Source of the DNA: Asanoa hainanensis
Lineage (GTDB): Bacteria; Actinomycetota; Actinomycetes; Mycobacteriales; Micromonosporaceae
DNA: 64,000 nt
NCBI RefSeq assembly: GCF_900188485.1
Contig: NZ_FZPH01000002.1
Coordinates: 682,001-746,000, forward strand
Reading direction: 5' to 3'
The position numbers and the translations under genes were made by a program. A model generated the notes under the pieces. It was not told where the DNA came from. It saw only the letters and a list, made by a program, of their open reading frames with translations, and searched no databases. Shown piece by piece: positions 55,656 to 63,102 of the stretch (positions are counted from its first letter, which is position 1; the number at the start of each line of letters is the position of its first letter).

Positions 55656-55698
55656 GTAACTGTGTCTATCGTAAACAGCATCCGAGGGACACAGTTAC
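55656..55698. promoter_or_regulatory. Split palindrome, likely TetR operator
   Basis: GTAACTGTGTC (55656-55666) and GACACAGTTAC (55688-55698) are perfect 11-bp inverted copies, 32 bp between equivalent positions, about three helical turns. They flank a CTATCGTAAACAG stretch that could hold both promoters' -10 regions between the TetR and monooxygenase genes. Confidence 0.8.
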
Positions 55699-55711
55699 GA
55701 GAGGAACAAGA

Positions 55712-56896
55712 ATGAGCGGCAAACTGAGCGGGTTCCGGGTCCTGGTCTCCGGCGCGGGCATCGCCGGCCCCGCGCTGGCCTGCCGGCTCGCCGACGCCGG
55801 CGCCGAGACCACCGTGGTCGAGGTGGCGCCCAGGTTGCGCACCAGCGGGTTCGCTGTCGACTTCCGGGGTCCGACGCACCTGCGGGTGCTGGAGCGGCTC
55901 GGCGTGCTCGACGACCTCAAGGCGGTGCAGACCCACGCCGGCGCGATGCGGACGGTCGACGCCGCCGGGAAGACGATCTTCGAGCTACCGGCCGAGTTCG
56001 CGGGCGGCGACGTCGAGGTCCGCCGGCGGGACCTGACCGCGGTGCTGCACCGGCGCAGCGCGGACCGCGCCCGCTACGTCTTCGGCGACTCGATCGCCGC
56101 CATCGACGAGCGCGGCCGGGCCGGCGTCGAGGTCCAGTTCAAGAGCGGCAGCAGCGGCGTGTACGACGCGGTGGTGGGCGCCGACGGCATCCACTCGACG
56201 GTCCGGCGGCTGGCGATGGGTCCCGAGGAGCGGTTCGTGAAGCACCTCGGCTACCACATCGCCGGTTGGGACCTGCCCAACGACGTGGGCGCGTTGACCG
56301 TCTCGCAGCAATACAACGTGCCCGGGCGGATGGCCAGCGTCGCCGCCGACGACCGCGACCCGAGCCGGGCCGGTGCGCTGACGGTCTGGGCGTCCAAGCC
56401 GCTCGGCATCGGCTGGCAGGACCTCGACGCGCAGAAGGCCGTGGTCCGTCAGGCTTTCGGCGGGCTCGGCTGGCACGTGCCCCGGTTGCTGGCCGGGCTC
56501 GCCGACGCGCCGGACCTCTACTTCGACGCGATCAGCCGGGTCTCCGTGCCGACGCTGCACAAAGGACGGATCGCGCTGCTCGGCGACGCCGCGTGGGGCG
56601 TGACCCTCGGCGGCATGGGTGTCGGCACGGGCGTGGTCGGCGCCTATGTGCTGGCCGGCGAGTTGGCCCGCACGAGCGGCGATGTCACGGCCGCGTTCGC
56701 GGCCTACGAGCAACGGATGCGGTCGTACGCGGGGCGCTGGCAGAAGGGCGCGAGCCCGGGTCATTTCCTGGCCCCGGCGACCCGCACCGGGCTGTGGCTG
56801 CGCGACACGATGTTCCGCCGGGCGGCCGTCCGGCGGCTGCTGGTCAGCAGCTCGACCGCCCTGGCCAGCGCGGCGGACCTGCCGGACTATCCGTAA
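55712..56896 (+). CDS. FAD-dependent aromatic-type monooxygenase
   Basis: A 394-aa class A flavoprotein hydroxylase. The FAD motif is VLVSGAGIAGPALACRLADAG, the middle DG motif is YDAVVGADGIHSTVRRL, and the GD motif is GRIALLGDAAWGVTLGGMG. The sequence resembles the PHBH/TetX branch. GAGAGGAA precedes ATG 55712. With its TetR neighbour it may hydroxylate or detoxify an aromatic compound or antibiotic; the actual substrate is unknown. Confidence 0.94.
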   Translation: MSGKLSGFRVLVSGAGIAGPALACRLADAGAETTVVEVAPRLRTSGFAVDFRGPTHLRVLERLGVLDDLKAVQTHAGAMRTVDAAGKTIFELPAEFAGGDVEVRRRDLTAVLHRRSADRARYVFGDSIAAIDERGRAGVEVQFKSGSSGVYDAVVGADGIHSTVRRLAMGPEERFVKHLGYHIAGWDLPNDVGALTVSQQYNVPGRMASVAADDRDPSRAGALTVWASKPLGIGWQDLDAQKAVVRQAFGGLGWHVPRLLAGLADAPDLYFDAISRVSVPTLHKGRIALLGDAAWGVTLGGMGVGTGVVGAYVLAGELARTSGDVTAAFAAYEQRMRSYAGRWQKGASPGHFLAPATRTGLWLRDTMFRRAAVRRLLVSSSTALASAADLPDYP

Positions 56897-56935
56897 CCGG
56901 GATCACAGCGCGCGCGGAGGCGCGGAGCGCTAGCG

Positions 56936-56953
56936 TTCTGACAGTTGTCAGAA
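56936..56953. promoter_or_regulatory. Perfect 18-bp palindrome before the cupin gene
   Basis: TTCTGACA-GT-TGTCAGAA is symmetric with 8-bp arms and lies 21 bp before ATG 56975. Its size and position suit a TetR- or MarR-type operator. It is different in sequence from the palindrome upstream of the monooxygenase. Confidence 0.75.
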
Positions 56954-56974
56954 GCTCAGAACGGGGATAGTGAA

Positions 56975-57493
56975 ATGAGCCTGCCATTCCAGGACGTGGC
57001 CGCCGACGATCCGCGCTACACCAGGCGAGGCGCGATGTTCGTGCCGGCCGGCGAGGGAATCCAGCGCTGGGTCTGGGGCGACATTTACTCGGTCAAGGCC
57101 ACCAAGGACAACACCAACGGCCTGCTCGGCTTCGTCGAGGCGTCGGTGCCGCCCGGCGGCGGGCCGGTGGCACACGTGCACAACCGCGACAGCGAGGCGT
57201 TCTACGTGCTCGACGGGCAGCTCGAGTTCCTCGACGGCGACGAGACCCGCATCGCGCGCTCCGGTGACTTCGTCTTCGTGCCGCCGGGCATCCGCCACCG
57301 GTTCCTGAACACGGGCCTGCACACGGCCAAGATGCTGTTCCTGTTCAGCCCTGGCGGGCTGGAGCAGTCCTTCGTGGTCGGCGGCGACGAGCCCGTGCCC
57401 GGCCAGCCGGTGCCGGCCTGGGATCAGAAGCGGGGCGCGCGGATGGCCGCGGAGATCAGCCACCTCGAACTCGACACGGACATCCTGCCCTAA
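56975..57493 (+). CDS. Cupin domain protein
   Basis: A 172-aa single-cupin protein. Motif 1 is [22 protein letters not shown] (metal-type His-x-His and Glu) and motif 2 is [18 protein letters not shown] (His). The spacing is that of quercetinase-like cupins. It should bind a divalent metal; the reaction is unknown. ATG 56975 has GGGGAT upstream. An operator-like palindrome lies just before it, so it is regulated separately from the monooxygenase gene. Confidence 0.9.
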   Translation: MSLPFQDVAADDPRYTRRGAMFVPAGEGIQRWVWGDIYSVKATKDNTNGLLGFVEASVPPGGGPVAHVHNRDSEAFYVLDGQLEFLDGDETRIARSGDFVFVPPGIRHRFLNTGLHTAKMLFLFSPGGLEQSFVVGGDEPVPGQPVPAWDQKRGARMAAEISHLELDTDILP

Positions 57494-57584
57494 CCCTGGA
57501 GAGTTCCCCCGATCGGGGCGCGTCTGCCGGCCGGCCAGCGTCGTTAGGCCCAAGGCTGGTTGGCAGACGACCCCGGGGGCTGTT

Positions 57585-59333
57585 TTGACGTCCGTAGTTC
57601 CAAAGCCGATCGTTACGCGTCCATGGCCGGTGCGGGACCAGCCGCACGGGAACGCCCTGTCGCGGCTGATCCGCACCACCGACGCGAAGCAGATCGGGAT
57701 CCTGTACCTCACGACGAGCCTCGGGTTCTTCGTCGCCGGCGGCATCATGGCGCTGTTGATGCGCGCCGAGCTCGCCCGGCCCGGCATGCAGTTCCTGTCG
57801 CCTGAGCAGTACAACCAGCTGTTCACGATGCACGGCACGATCATGCTGCTGCTGTTCGCGACGCCGATCCTCTTCGCCTTCGCGAACTTCGTGGTCCCGT
57901 TGCAGATCGGCGCACCCGACGTCGCGTTCCCGCGGCTCAACGCTTTCGCGTACTGGCTCTACCTGTTCGGTGGCTCGCTCGTGCTGCTCGGGTTCCTCAC
58001 CCCGAGCGGGGCGGCCGACTTCGGCTGGTTCGCGTACACGCCGCTGAGCGACGTCGAGAACTCGCCGGGCATCGGGCCGAACATGTGGGTGATCGGTCTG
58101 ATCATCTCGGGTCTGGGCACGATCCTCGGCGCGGTCAACATGATCACCACGGTCGTCACGCTGCGGGCGCCGGGCATGACGATGTTCCGGATGCCGATCT
58201 TCACCTGGAACATCCTGATCACCAGCGTGCTGGTCATCATGGTCTTCCCGCTGCTGGCGGCAACCCTGTTCGCGTTGGGCGCCGACCGGATCCTCGACGC
58301 GAAGGTGTACGAGCCGTCCCACGGCGGCCCGCTGCTCTGGCAACACCTGTTCTGGTTCTTCGGCCATCCCGAGGTCTACATCGTCGCGCTGCCGTTCTTC
58401 GGCATCGTCACCGAGGTCATCCCGGTCTTCTCCCGCAAGCCGCTGTTCGGCTACAAGGGCCTGGTCGGTGCGACGATCGCGATCGCGGCGCTATCGATGA
58501 GCGTGTGGGCGCACCACATGTTCGCGACCGGCCAGGTGCTGCTGCCGTTCTTCAGCTTCCTCAGCTATCTCATCGCGGTGCCGACCGGCGTGAAGTTCTT
58601 CAACTGGATCGGCAGCATGTGGCGCGGCCAGATAACGTTCGAGACGCCGATGCTGTTCTCCATCGGCTTCCTGGTCACGTTCCTGCTCGGTGGCCTGACT
58701 GGCGTGCTGCTGGCCAGCCCACCCGTGGACTGGCACGTGTCCGACTCGTACTTCGTGGTCGCGCACTTCCACTACGTGCTCTTCGGCACGATCGTGTTCG
58801 CCGTCTACTCGGGCATCTACTTCTGGTTCCCGAAGATGTTCGGCCGCATGCTCGACGACCGGCTGGGCAAGATCCACTTCTGGCTGACCTTCGTCGGCTT
58901 CCACACCACGTTCCTGGTGCAGCACTGGTTGGGCGCGGAAGGCATGCCCCGGCGGTACGCGGACTACCGGCCGGACGACGGCTTCACCACGCTCAACGAG
59001 ATCTCCACGATCGGCGCGTTCATCCTCGGCGCTTCGACGCTGCCGTTCATCTACAACTGCTGGAAGGCGTACAAGGCCGGTCCCGTGGTGTTGGCCGACG
59101 ACCCGTGGGGGCACGGCAACTCACTGGAGTGGGCGACCTCCTCGCCACCGCCGCTGCGCAACTTCGACCGCATGCCGCGGATCCGTTCCGAGCGGCCGGC
59201 CTTCGACCAGAAGTTCCCGGAGCTCGCCGCCGGCCAGCAGTCGATCGCCGGCCCGCCGGAGGGTGGTGCCAAGCCGTTCAGCCGCGAGTCGGACGGCGGG
59301 GCCTCGTACCCGGAGGACAAGCCGCGCCGGTAA
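57585..59333 (+). CDS. ctaD: Cytochrome c oxidase subunit I
   Basis: A 582-aa heme-copper oxidase subunit with twelve helices. Heme a ligand His in [15 protein letters not shown]; the CuB/Tyr center in [14 protein letters not shown] with the HH pair in [12 protein letters not shown]; heme a3 ligands in [11 protein letters not shown]. The proton channel acidic site is present in GHPEVY. Length fits the aa3 type of actinobacteria. The most likely start is TTG 57585. No ctaC, ctaE or qcr genes lie near, so this is a lone copy. Confidence 0.96.
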   Translation: MTSVVPKPIVTRPWPVRDQPHGNALSRLIRTTDAKQIGILYLTTSLGFFVAGGIMALLMRAELARPGMQFLSPEQYNQLFTMHGTIMLLLFATPILFAFANFVVPLQIGAPDVAFPRLNAFAYWLYLFGGSLVLLGFLTPSGAADFGWFAYTPLSDVENSPGIGPNMWVIGLIISGLGTILGAVNMITTVVTLRAPGMTMFRMPIFTWNILITSVLVIMVFPLLAATLFALGADRILDAKVYEPSHGGPLLWQHLFWFFGHPEVYIVALPFFGIVTEVIPVFSRKPLFGYKGLVGATIAIAALSMSVWAHHMFATGQVLLPFFSFLSYLIAVPTGVKFFNWIGSMWRGQITFETPMLFSIGFLVTFLLGGLTGVLLASPPVDWHVSDSYFVVAHFHYVLFGTIVFAVYSGIYFWFPKMFGRMLDDRLGKIHFWLTFVGFHTTFLVQHWLGAEGMPRRYADYRPDDGFTTLNEISTIGAFILGASTLPFIYNCWKAYKAGPVVLADDPWGHGNSLEWATSSPPPLRNFDRMPRIRSERPAFDQKFPELAAGQQSIAGPPEGGAKPFSRESDGGASYPEDKPRR

Positions 59334-59367
59334 GGACACGGCGGAAAACCAGGCATCGAAAAATTTC

Positions 59368-59403
59368 GTTAGGTCTATTTACTGTTAGGTTTGTTTACCT
59401 TAC
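59368..59403 (+). promoter_or_regulatory. Repeated AT-rich motif upstream of the LPMO gene
   Basis: GTTAGGTCTATTTAC (59368-59382) and GTTAGGTTTGTTTAC (59384-59398) are direct repeats of 15 bp with 1 bp between. The second extends to an imperfect palindrome GTTAGGT...ACCTTAC (to 59403). They lie 51-86 bp before the ATG, a position fit for regulator binding at the promoter. Confidence 0.65.
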
Positions 59404-59453
59404 TCTTGCGGCCAGAAGGGATCGGTATCGCTCTATGAAGTGAGGAGGACTTC

Positions 59454-60164
59454 ATGCGTAGACGCATCATGCTTCCGGTGCTGACGGTCGCCGCCCTGCT
59501 GGTCTCGATGTTCCTGGCCGCACCCGCTCAGGCACACGGCTACATCTCCTCACCGCCGAGTCGGCAGGCGATGTGCGCGCAGGGCCGGGTCGCCAACTGC
59601 GGTGACATCGTGTACGAGCCGCAGAGCGTCGAAGCCCCCAAGGGCTCCATGCAGTGCAACGGAGGCGGCAGCCGCTTCTCCGTCCTCAACGACAACAGCC
59701 GGGCCTGGCCCGCGACCTCGGTCGGCCAGAGCGTGACGTTCAACTGGGTCATCACGGCCCGGCACGCCACCAGCACCTGGGAGTACTTCGTCGGCGGCAG
59801 CCGGATCGCCAGCTTCAACGACGGCGGCGCCCAGCCCGGCGCGACCAAGTCCCACAACGTCAGCCTCGGCGGCCGCACCGGCCGGCTCACCGTGCTGGCC
59901 CGGTGGAACGTCGCCGACACCAACAACGCCTTCTACGCCTGTGTCGACCTCCAGGTCGGCAGCGGCGGTGGTGGGACCAACCCGCCGCCGCCTCCGCCGC
60001 CGACCAACTGCGGCACCGCGTGGAGCGCGAGCGCGGTCTACAACGGCGGCGCGATCGTCTCCTACAACGGCCGGCGTTGGCAGGCCCAGTGGTGGACGCA
60101 GGGCGAGACGCCCGGCACCACCGGCGAGTGGGGCGTCTGGCGCGACCAGGGAGCCTGTTCCTGA
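59454..60164 (+). CDS. Lytic polysaccharide monooxygenase AA10 with CBM5/12 domain
   Basis: A 236-aa secreted copper enzyme. The signal peptide ends AQA, exposing His28 of HGYISSPPSRQAMC as the N-terminal copper ligand; the second His is in ITARHATSTWEYF. After a Gly/Pro linker a chitin-binding CBM5/12 follows (AWSASAVYNGGAIVSYNGRR and WQAQWWTQGETPG, with stacked Trp residues). It should oxidatively cleave chitin. GAGGAG precedes ATG 59454. A terminator lies directly after the stop. Confidence 0.96.
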   Translation: MRRRIMLPVLTVAALLVSMFLAAPAQAHGYISSPPSRQAMCAQGRVANCGDIVYEPQSVEAPKGSMQCNGGGSRFSVLNDNSRAWPATSVGQSVTFNWVITARHATSTWEYFVGGSRIASFNDGGAQPGATKSHNVSLGGRTGRLTVLARWNVADTNNAFYACVDLQVGSGGGGTNPPPPPPPTNCGTAWSASAVYNGGAIVSYNGRRWQAQWWTQGETPGTTGEWGVWRDQGACS

Positions 60165-60170
60165 GATTCG

Positions 60171-60201
60171 AGTGGCCCGCGCCGCCTTGGCGCGGGCCAC
60201 T
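60171..60201 (+). terminator. Terminator after the LPMO gene
   Basis: A perfect 13-bp stem (arm AGTGGCCCGCGCC, 60171-60183 with 60189-60201) with a 5-nt loop, 6 bp after the stop codon. Confidence 0.85.
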
Positions 60202-60264
60202 TGCTCTGCATCCATATCCGCATCACCTGTCGGGCTGGGTGATGCGTGTATGGAAGCAGAGCAA
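60201..60264. repeat. Long imperfect inverted repeat
   Basis: Two 27-bp arms (60201-60227 and 60238-60264) match at 24 of 27 positions with a 10-bp spacer. The outer ends read TTGCTCTGC and GCAGAGCAA. It is longer than needed for termination and starts right where the LPMO terminator ends. Confidence 0.85.
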
Positions 60265-60289
60265 AGCCCACCGGCAAGGGAGGTCCGGG

Positions 60290-60844
60290 GTGACGGGACG
60301 ACGCGCGTTTCTCGCGGCGGTGCTGCTGTTGGTGGCGGGCTGTGCCGGGCCCGCGCCCGCCGCGCCGGCCCCACCACCACCGTCCTACAACGACACCGAC
60401 GTGATGTTCCTGCAGATGATGCTGGCCCACCACGAGCCGGCCGCGAAGCTGTTGACGCTGGGGGAGAAGCAGGCCACCCGGCCGGAGGTCAGGGCGGCCG
60501 CGACCGAGCTCTCGGCCGCGCAGGCGGCCGAGACGACCACCATCCGGGACCGGCTCGCGGGCTGGGACGAGCCGCTGGTCTCCACCGCACACGCCGGCCT
60601 GCACGAGGCACACGGCGGCCTGCCCCTGCTCGACGACGCCGAGCTGCTGCGGTTGGCCGGACTGACGGGGGCCGAGTTCGACAGCACCTTCCTCACGATG
60701 CTGATCGGTCACCAGCACGGGGCGGTGGAGCTGGCCCGCATGGAGACCACGTCGGGCATCGACCCGCCGACGCGCGAGCTCGCGGCCCGCACCGACGAGA
60801 CCGTCCGCGCCCAGATCCAGAAACTGCTCCGGATGGTCGGTTAG
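60290..60844 (+). CDS. DUF305 lipoprotein
   Basis: A 184-aa lipoprotein with lipobox LLLVAGC. The DUF305 domain has two related halves: MFLQMMLAHHEPAAKLLTLG and FLTMLIGHQHGAVELARMET, each with a paired His suited for metal (probably copper) binding. GTG 60290 is chosen because GGGAGG lies 7 nt upstream; earlier in-frame starts run into the long inverted repeat. Its TAG stop (60842-60844) lies inside the left terminal repeat of the following MITE-like element. Confidence 0.88.
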   Translation: MTGRRAFLAAVLLLVAGCAGPAPAAPAPPPPSYNDTDVMFLQMMLAHHEPAAKLLTLGEKQATRPEVRAAATELSAAQAAETTTIRDRLAGWDEPLVSTAHAGLHEAHGGLPLLDDAELLRLAGLTGAEFDSTFLTMLIGHQHGAVELARMETTSGIDPPTRELAARTDETVRAQIQKLLRMVG

Positions 60845-61007
60845 GCCCTGTTTCGTGTCTGCGGCCGGGCTGCGGCGGGCCCAGGCGCCGCCTGGCCGCA
60901 CGGCACCTTTGCCCGGATACAACACCGGTATCCGGGCAAAGCCGCCGCACACCCAGACGACCCCTGGACTCCGCCTCGCCTCGACCCCAGACACGAAACA
61001 GGGCCTA
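60842..61007. mobile_element. MITE-like element with perfect 20-bp terminal inverted repeats
   Basis: TAGGCCCTGTTTCGTGTCTG at 60842-60861 is exactly inverted at 60988-61007. The 166-bp element has no transposase and a central 14-bp hairpin (60907-60920 with 60928-60941) around an AACACCG loop. The outer TA on each side may be a 2-bp target duplication, as made by IS630/Tc1 or some IS5-type transposases. The terminal TAG on each strand serves as stop codon of the two convergent flanking genes. Confidence 0.8.
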
Positions 61008-61769
61008 GAAAACGACCCGGGCGGCGGAGAGAGGGCTGTCCTTCGGGAGTTCGACGCCGTCGCGGCCGGAGAGGTGCAGCATCATCGACAGGGTGTCGGC
61101 GGTGACCGACTCGACCGGTGCTCCGCGGCCGAGCTCCCACACGCCACCGGCCGGGCCGGTCAGCTCCAGCCGCAGCGGCGGGCGCTGCCAGCCCTGGTCC
61201 AGCTCGCGGACCACCTGGCCGACGATCTCGTGGTCATGGTCGTCCACGTCGAACACCCCGCCGGTCGCCCGGGCCAGCTCCATGCGGTGCATCCAGGTGT
61301 CGCGCGGCAGGATCACGTCGGCCAGGTAGCCGAGGTTCGACTCCTGCAGGGGTGACTCCGGGAAGAACCGCAGGGTCGAGATCCGCCGGAACAGCCCTGG
61401 CATCAGCCGGATCCGCCGGAGCGCCACCGGGCCCAGCCGCTGCAGGCGGCCGAACAGCTCGGCCGGCGGCAGCCCACCCAGCTCGTCGATCTGCACCTGG
61501 TTGTGCCCGTCGAGGGCGATCTTGTCGGGATAGCGCTGCCGCGCGACACGCAGCCGGTGCAGCAGCACCGTCGGCTTGGCGAGCTCCTCGTACTGCCCGC
61601 AGACGTGGGCCACGACGTCCTTGACCGTCCAGTCCGGGCAGTCGGTGGGCCTGGCCCAGTCGGCGTCGTCGAGGGACGCCAGCGCGGCGCCGAAGGCGCG
61701 CAGCTCCGCCGCGGCCACCTCCGCCGCCCGGCGCCGGCTCAGCGCTTGCGGCCGGGAGTCGACAACCAT
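61005..61769 (-). CDS. Maleylpyruvate isomerase/DinB-like helical protein
   Basis: A 254-aa protein of the mycothiol-dependent MDMPI N-terminal type: AALASLDDADWARPTDCPDWTV, KDVVAHVCGQYEELA with a metal-type His, and LPRDTWMHRMELARATGG with another. The last 100 residues form the C-terminal domain. ATG 61769 is chosen since GAGAGG lies about 8 nt upstream. Its stop codon (minus strand TAG, 61007-61005) is provided by the right terminal repeat of the neighbouring MITE-like element. Confidence 0.88.
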   Translation of the reverse strand: MVVDSRPQALSRRRAAEVAAAELRAFGAALASLDDADWARPTDCPDWTVKDVVAHVCGQYEELAKPTVLLHRLRVARQRYPDKIALDGHNQVQIDELGGLPPAELFGRLQRLGPVALRRIRLMPGLFRRISTLRFFPESPLQESNLGYLADVILPRDTWMHRMELARATGGVFDVDDHDHEIVGQVVRELDQGWQRPPLRLELTGPAGGVWELGRGAPVESVTADTLSMMLHLSGRDGVELPKDSPLSAARVVF

Positions 61770-61909
61770 CGCGATCACCTCTCTCTTGGAAAGCTAAGCG
61801 CGACACGCCAGGCATTCGTGCCGAATCCGGCCAACTTCCGTGATTCGCCTTTTATGCGAAGTTTCTCTGCATACAGTCACCCCTGGGAGTGTTGTGAAGG
61901 GAGAAACCA

Positions 61910-62623
61910 ATGGGGAAACTGCGCACGAGGGTGGGCTTGGGCGCGGCGGTGGTCGGGTTCGCGCTGGCGCTGAGCTCGCCGGCGTTCGCGGACGGTGCTC
62001 GCTTTCAGATCACCAGTCCGCAGACCGGCTCGACCATCTCGAACACGCCGACGGTCCGGGGCGTCGGGCAGCCTGGCGCCCGGGTCGCGGTCGAGGCATT
62101 GAGCCAGCGGAACAACGACAACAACCACTGGAACAACGGCAACGGCAACGGCCAGCCTGGCAACAACGGCCCGGGCACCGGTCCGGCCAACAACGGTCCT
62201 GGCGGCCGTCCGAGCACCGGACCCAACAACAACGGTCCGGCCAACAACGGCCCAGGCAACGGCCCGGCCAACAACCAGCCGGGCAACAACGGCAACCAGT
62301 GGAACGGTGAGCGGCCGACCGAGAGTGACGCGGAAGCGGCCGGCACCTGCAACACCACGGTCGGCGACAACGGCTACTGGTCCTGCACGATCTCGCCGCG
62401 CTTGCGTCCGGGGACCTACCGGATCGTCGCACGGCAGAGCATCCCGGGCGGGGGCAACGAGGTCTCCGCCGTCGACAACCTGACGGTGCCCGGCGGCGCG
62501 CTGCCGGTCACGCCGGGTCCTGACCCGGTCCCGGTCGTCGCGGGCGGCCTGGTGCTGCTCGCCGGTGGCGCCGTCGTCGTCGCCGCGACCCGCACCCGCC
62601 GCCGTGGGAAGCACGCGGCCTAG
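61910..62623 (+). CDS. Secreted Asn/Gly/Pro-rich repeat protein with C-terminal membrane anchor
   Basis: A 237-aa surface protein: signal peptide (about 1-27), an Ig-like beta domain starting FQITSPQTGSTISNTPTVRGVG that is interrupted after VEAL by about 70 residues of Asn/Gly/Pro-rich low complexity (repeats like NNGPGNGPANN), then the rest of the domain with NTTVGDNGYWSCTISPRLRPG, a Pro-rich spacer, one helix (about 205-228) and RRRGKHAA. The ending is similar to anchored cell-wall proteins, but there is no LPXTG. AAGGGAG precedes ATG 61910. Confidence 0.85.
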   Translation: MGKLRTRVGLGAAVVGFALALSSPAFADGARFQITSPQTGSTISNTPTVRGVGQPGARVAVEALSQRNNDNNHWNNGNGNGQPGNNGPGTGPANNGPGGRPSTGPNNNGPANNGPGNGPANNQPGNNGNQWNGERPTESDAEAAGTCNTTVGDNGYWSCTISPRLRPGTYRIVARQSIPGGGNEVSAVDNLTVPGGALPVTPGPDPVPVVAGGLVLLAGGAVVVAATRTRRRGKHAA

Positions 62624-62632
62624 GTGCCCACA

Positions 62633-62678
62633 CCCGAAGTGGAGTCGCCCGCGACCGTGGGCGGCTCCACTTTCGGGG
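62633..62678 (+). terminator. Terminator after the Asn/Gly-rich protein gene
   Basis: A long stem with one mismatch and one bulge (62633-62650 with 62659-62678, outer CCCGAAGTGGAG / CTCCACTTTCGGGG), 10 bp past the stop codon. Confidence 0.75.
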
Positions 62679-62691
62679 TAAGGACGAGATC

Positions 62692-63102
62692 GTGGAAGAC
62701 CAGCATGTACGCCCGCCCGGGCTCGACGACGACACGGTGGCCGCCCTCGGCAAGCTCAGCGAGGCACTGGAGACCGTCGAGCGGGTACGCGGCCACCTCT
62801 ACTCGATGCACCAGCTCACCGGGCACGCGGACCTGATGCTCGACCAGGCGGTCGACCTGCTGCGCCGGGCCGGCCACGACGCGCTCGCCGACGAGGTGCG
62901 CGACGAGCTCATCGGCCGCAACGTCATCGAGGGCCAGTGGACCTACCAGATCGTCGAGGACTACGACGCCGGCTACTACGCGGCCTTCCGGGACGTGGAG
63001 GCCAAAGCCCGCGATCAACTAGCCGGCGGCCGCCGCCACCTCTACGAGGCGGAGATGAAGGAGCGCCGCCGCACCAAAGGTCGCCGCGGCCACGAGGCTT
63101 AG
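62692..63102 (+). CDS. Conserved helical protein, function unknown
   Basis: A 136-aa all-helical, soluble protein: LDDDTVAALGKLSEALETVERVRGHLYSMHQLTG, LMLDQAVDLLRRAGHDALADEVRDELIGRNVI and a basic tail ERRRTKGRRG. It is typical of a conserved actinobacterial family without known function. GTG 62692 is the likely start, 15 bp after the preceding terminator. The gene ends inside the first bases of the convergent hydrolase gene (4-bp overlap). Confidence 0.82.
   Translation: MEDQHVRPPGLDDDTVAALGKLSEALETVERVRGHLYSMHQLTGHADLMLDQAVDLLRRAGHDALADEVRDELIGRNVIEGQWTYQIVEDYDAGYYAAFRDVEAKARDQLAGGRRHLYEAEMKERRRTKGRRGHEA

Noticed and set aside
61118-61815. ORFs antisense to the MDMPI-like gene
   Set aside because: Arg/Ala/Pro-rich shadow frames without start signals; the sense frame has a family match and a ribosome site.
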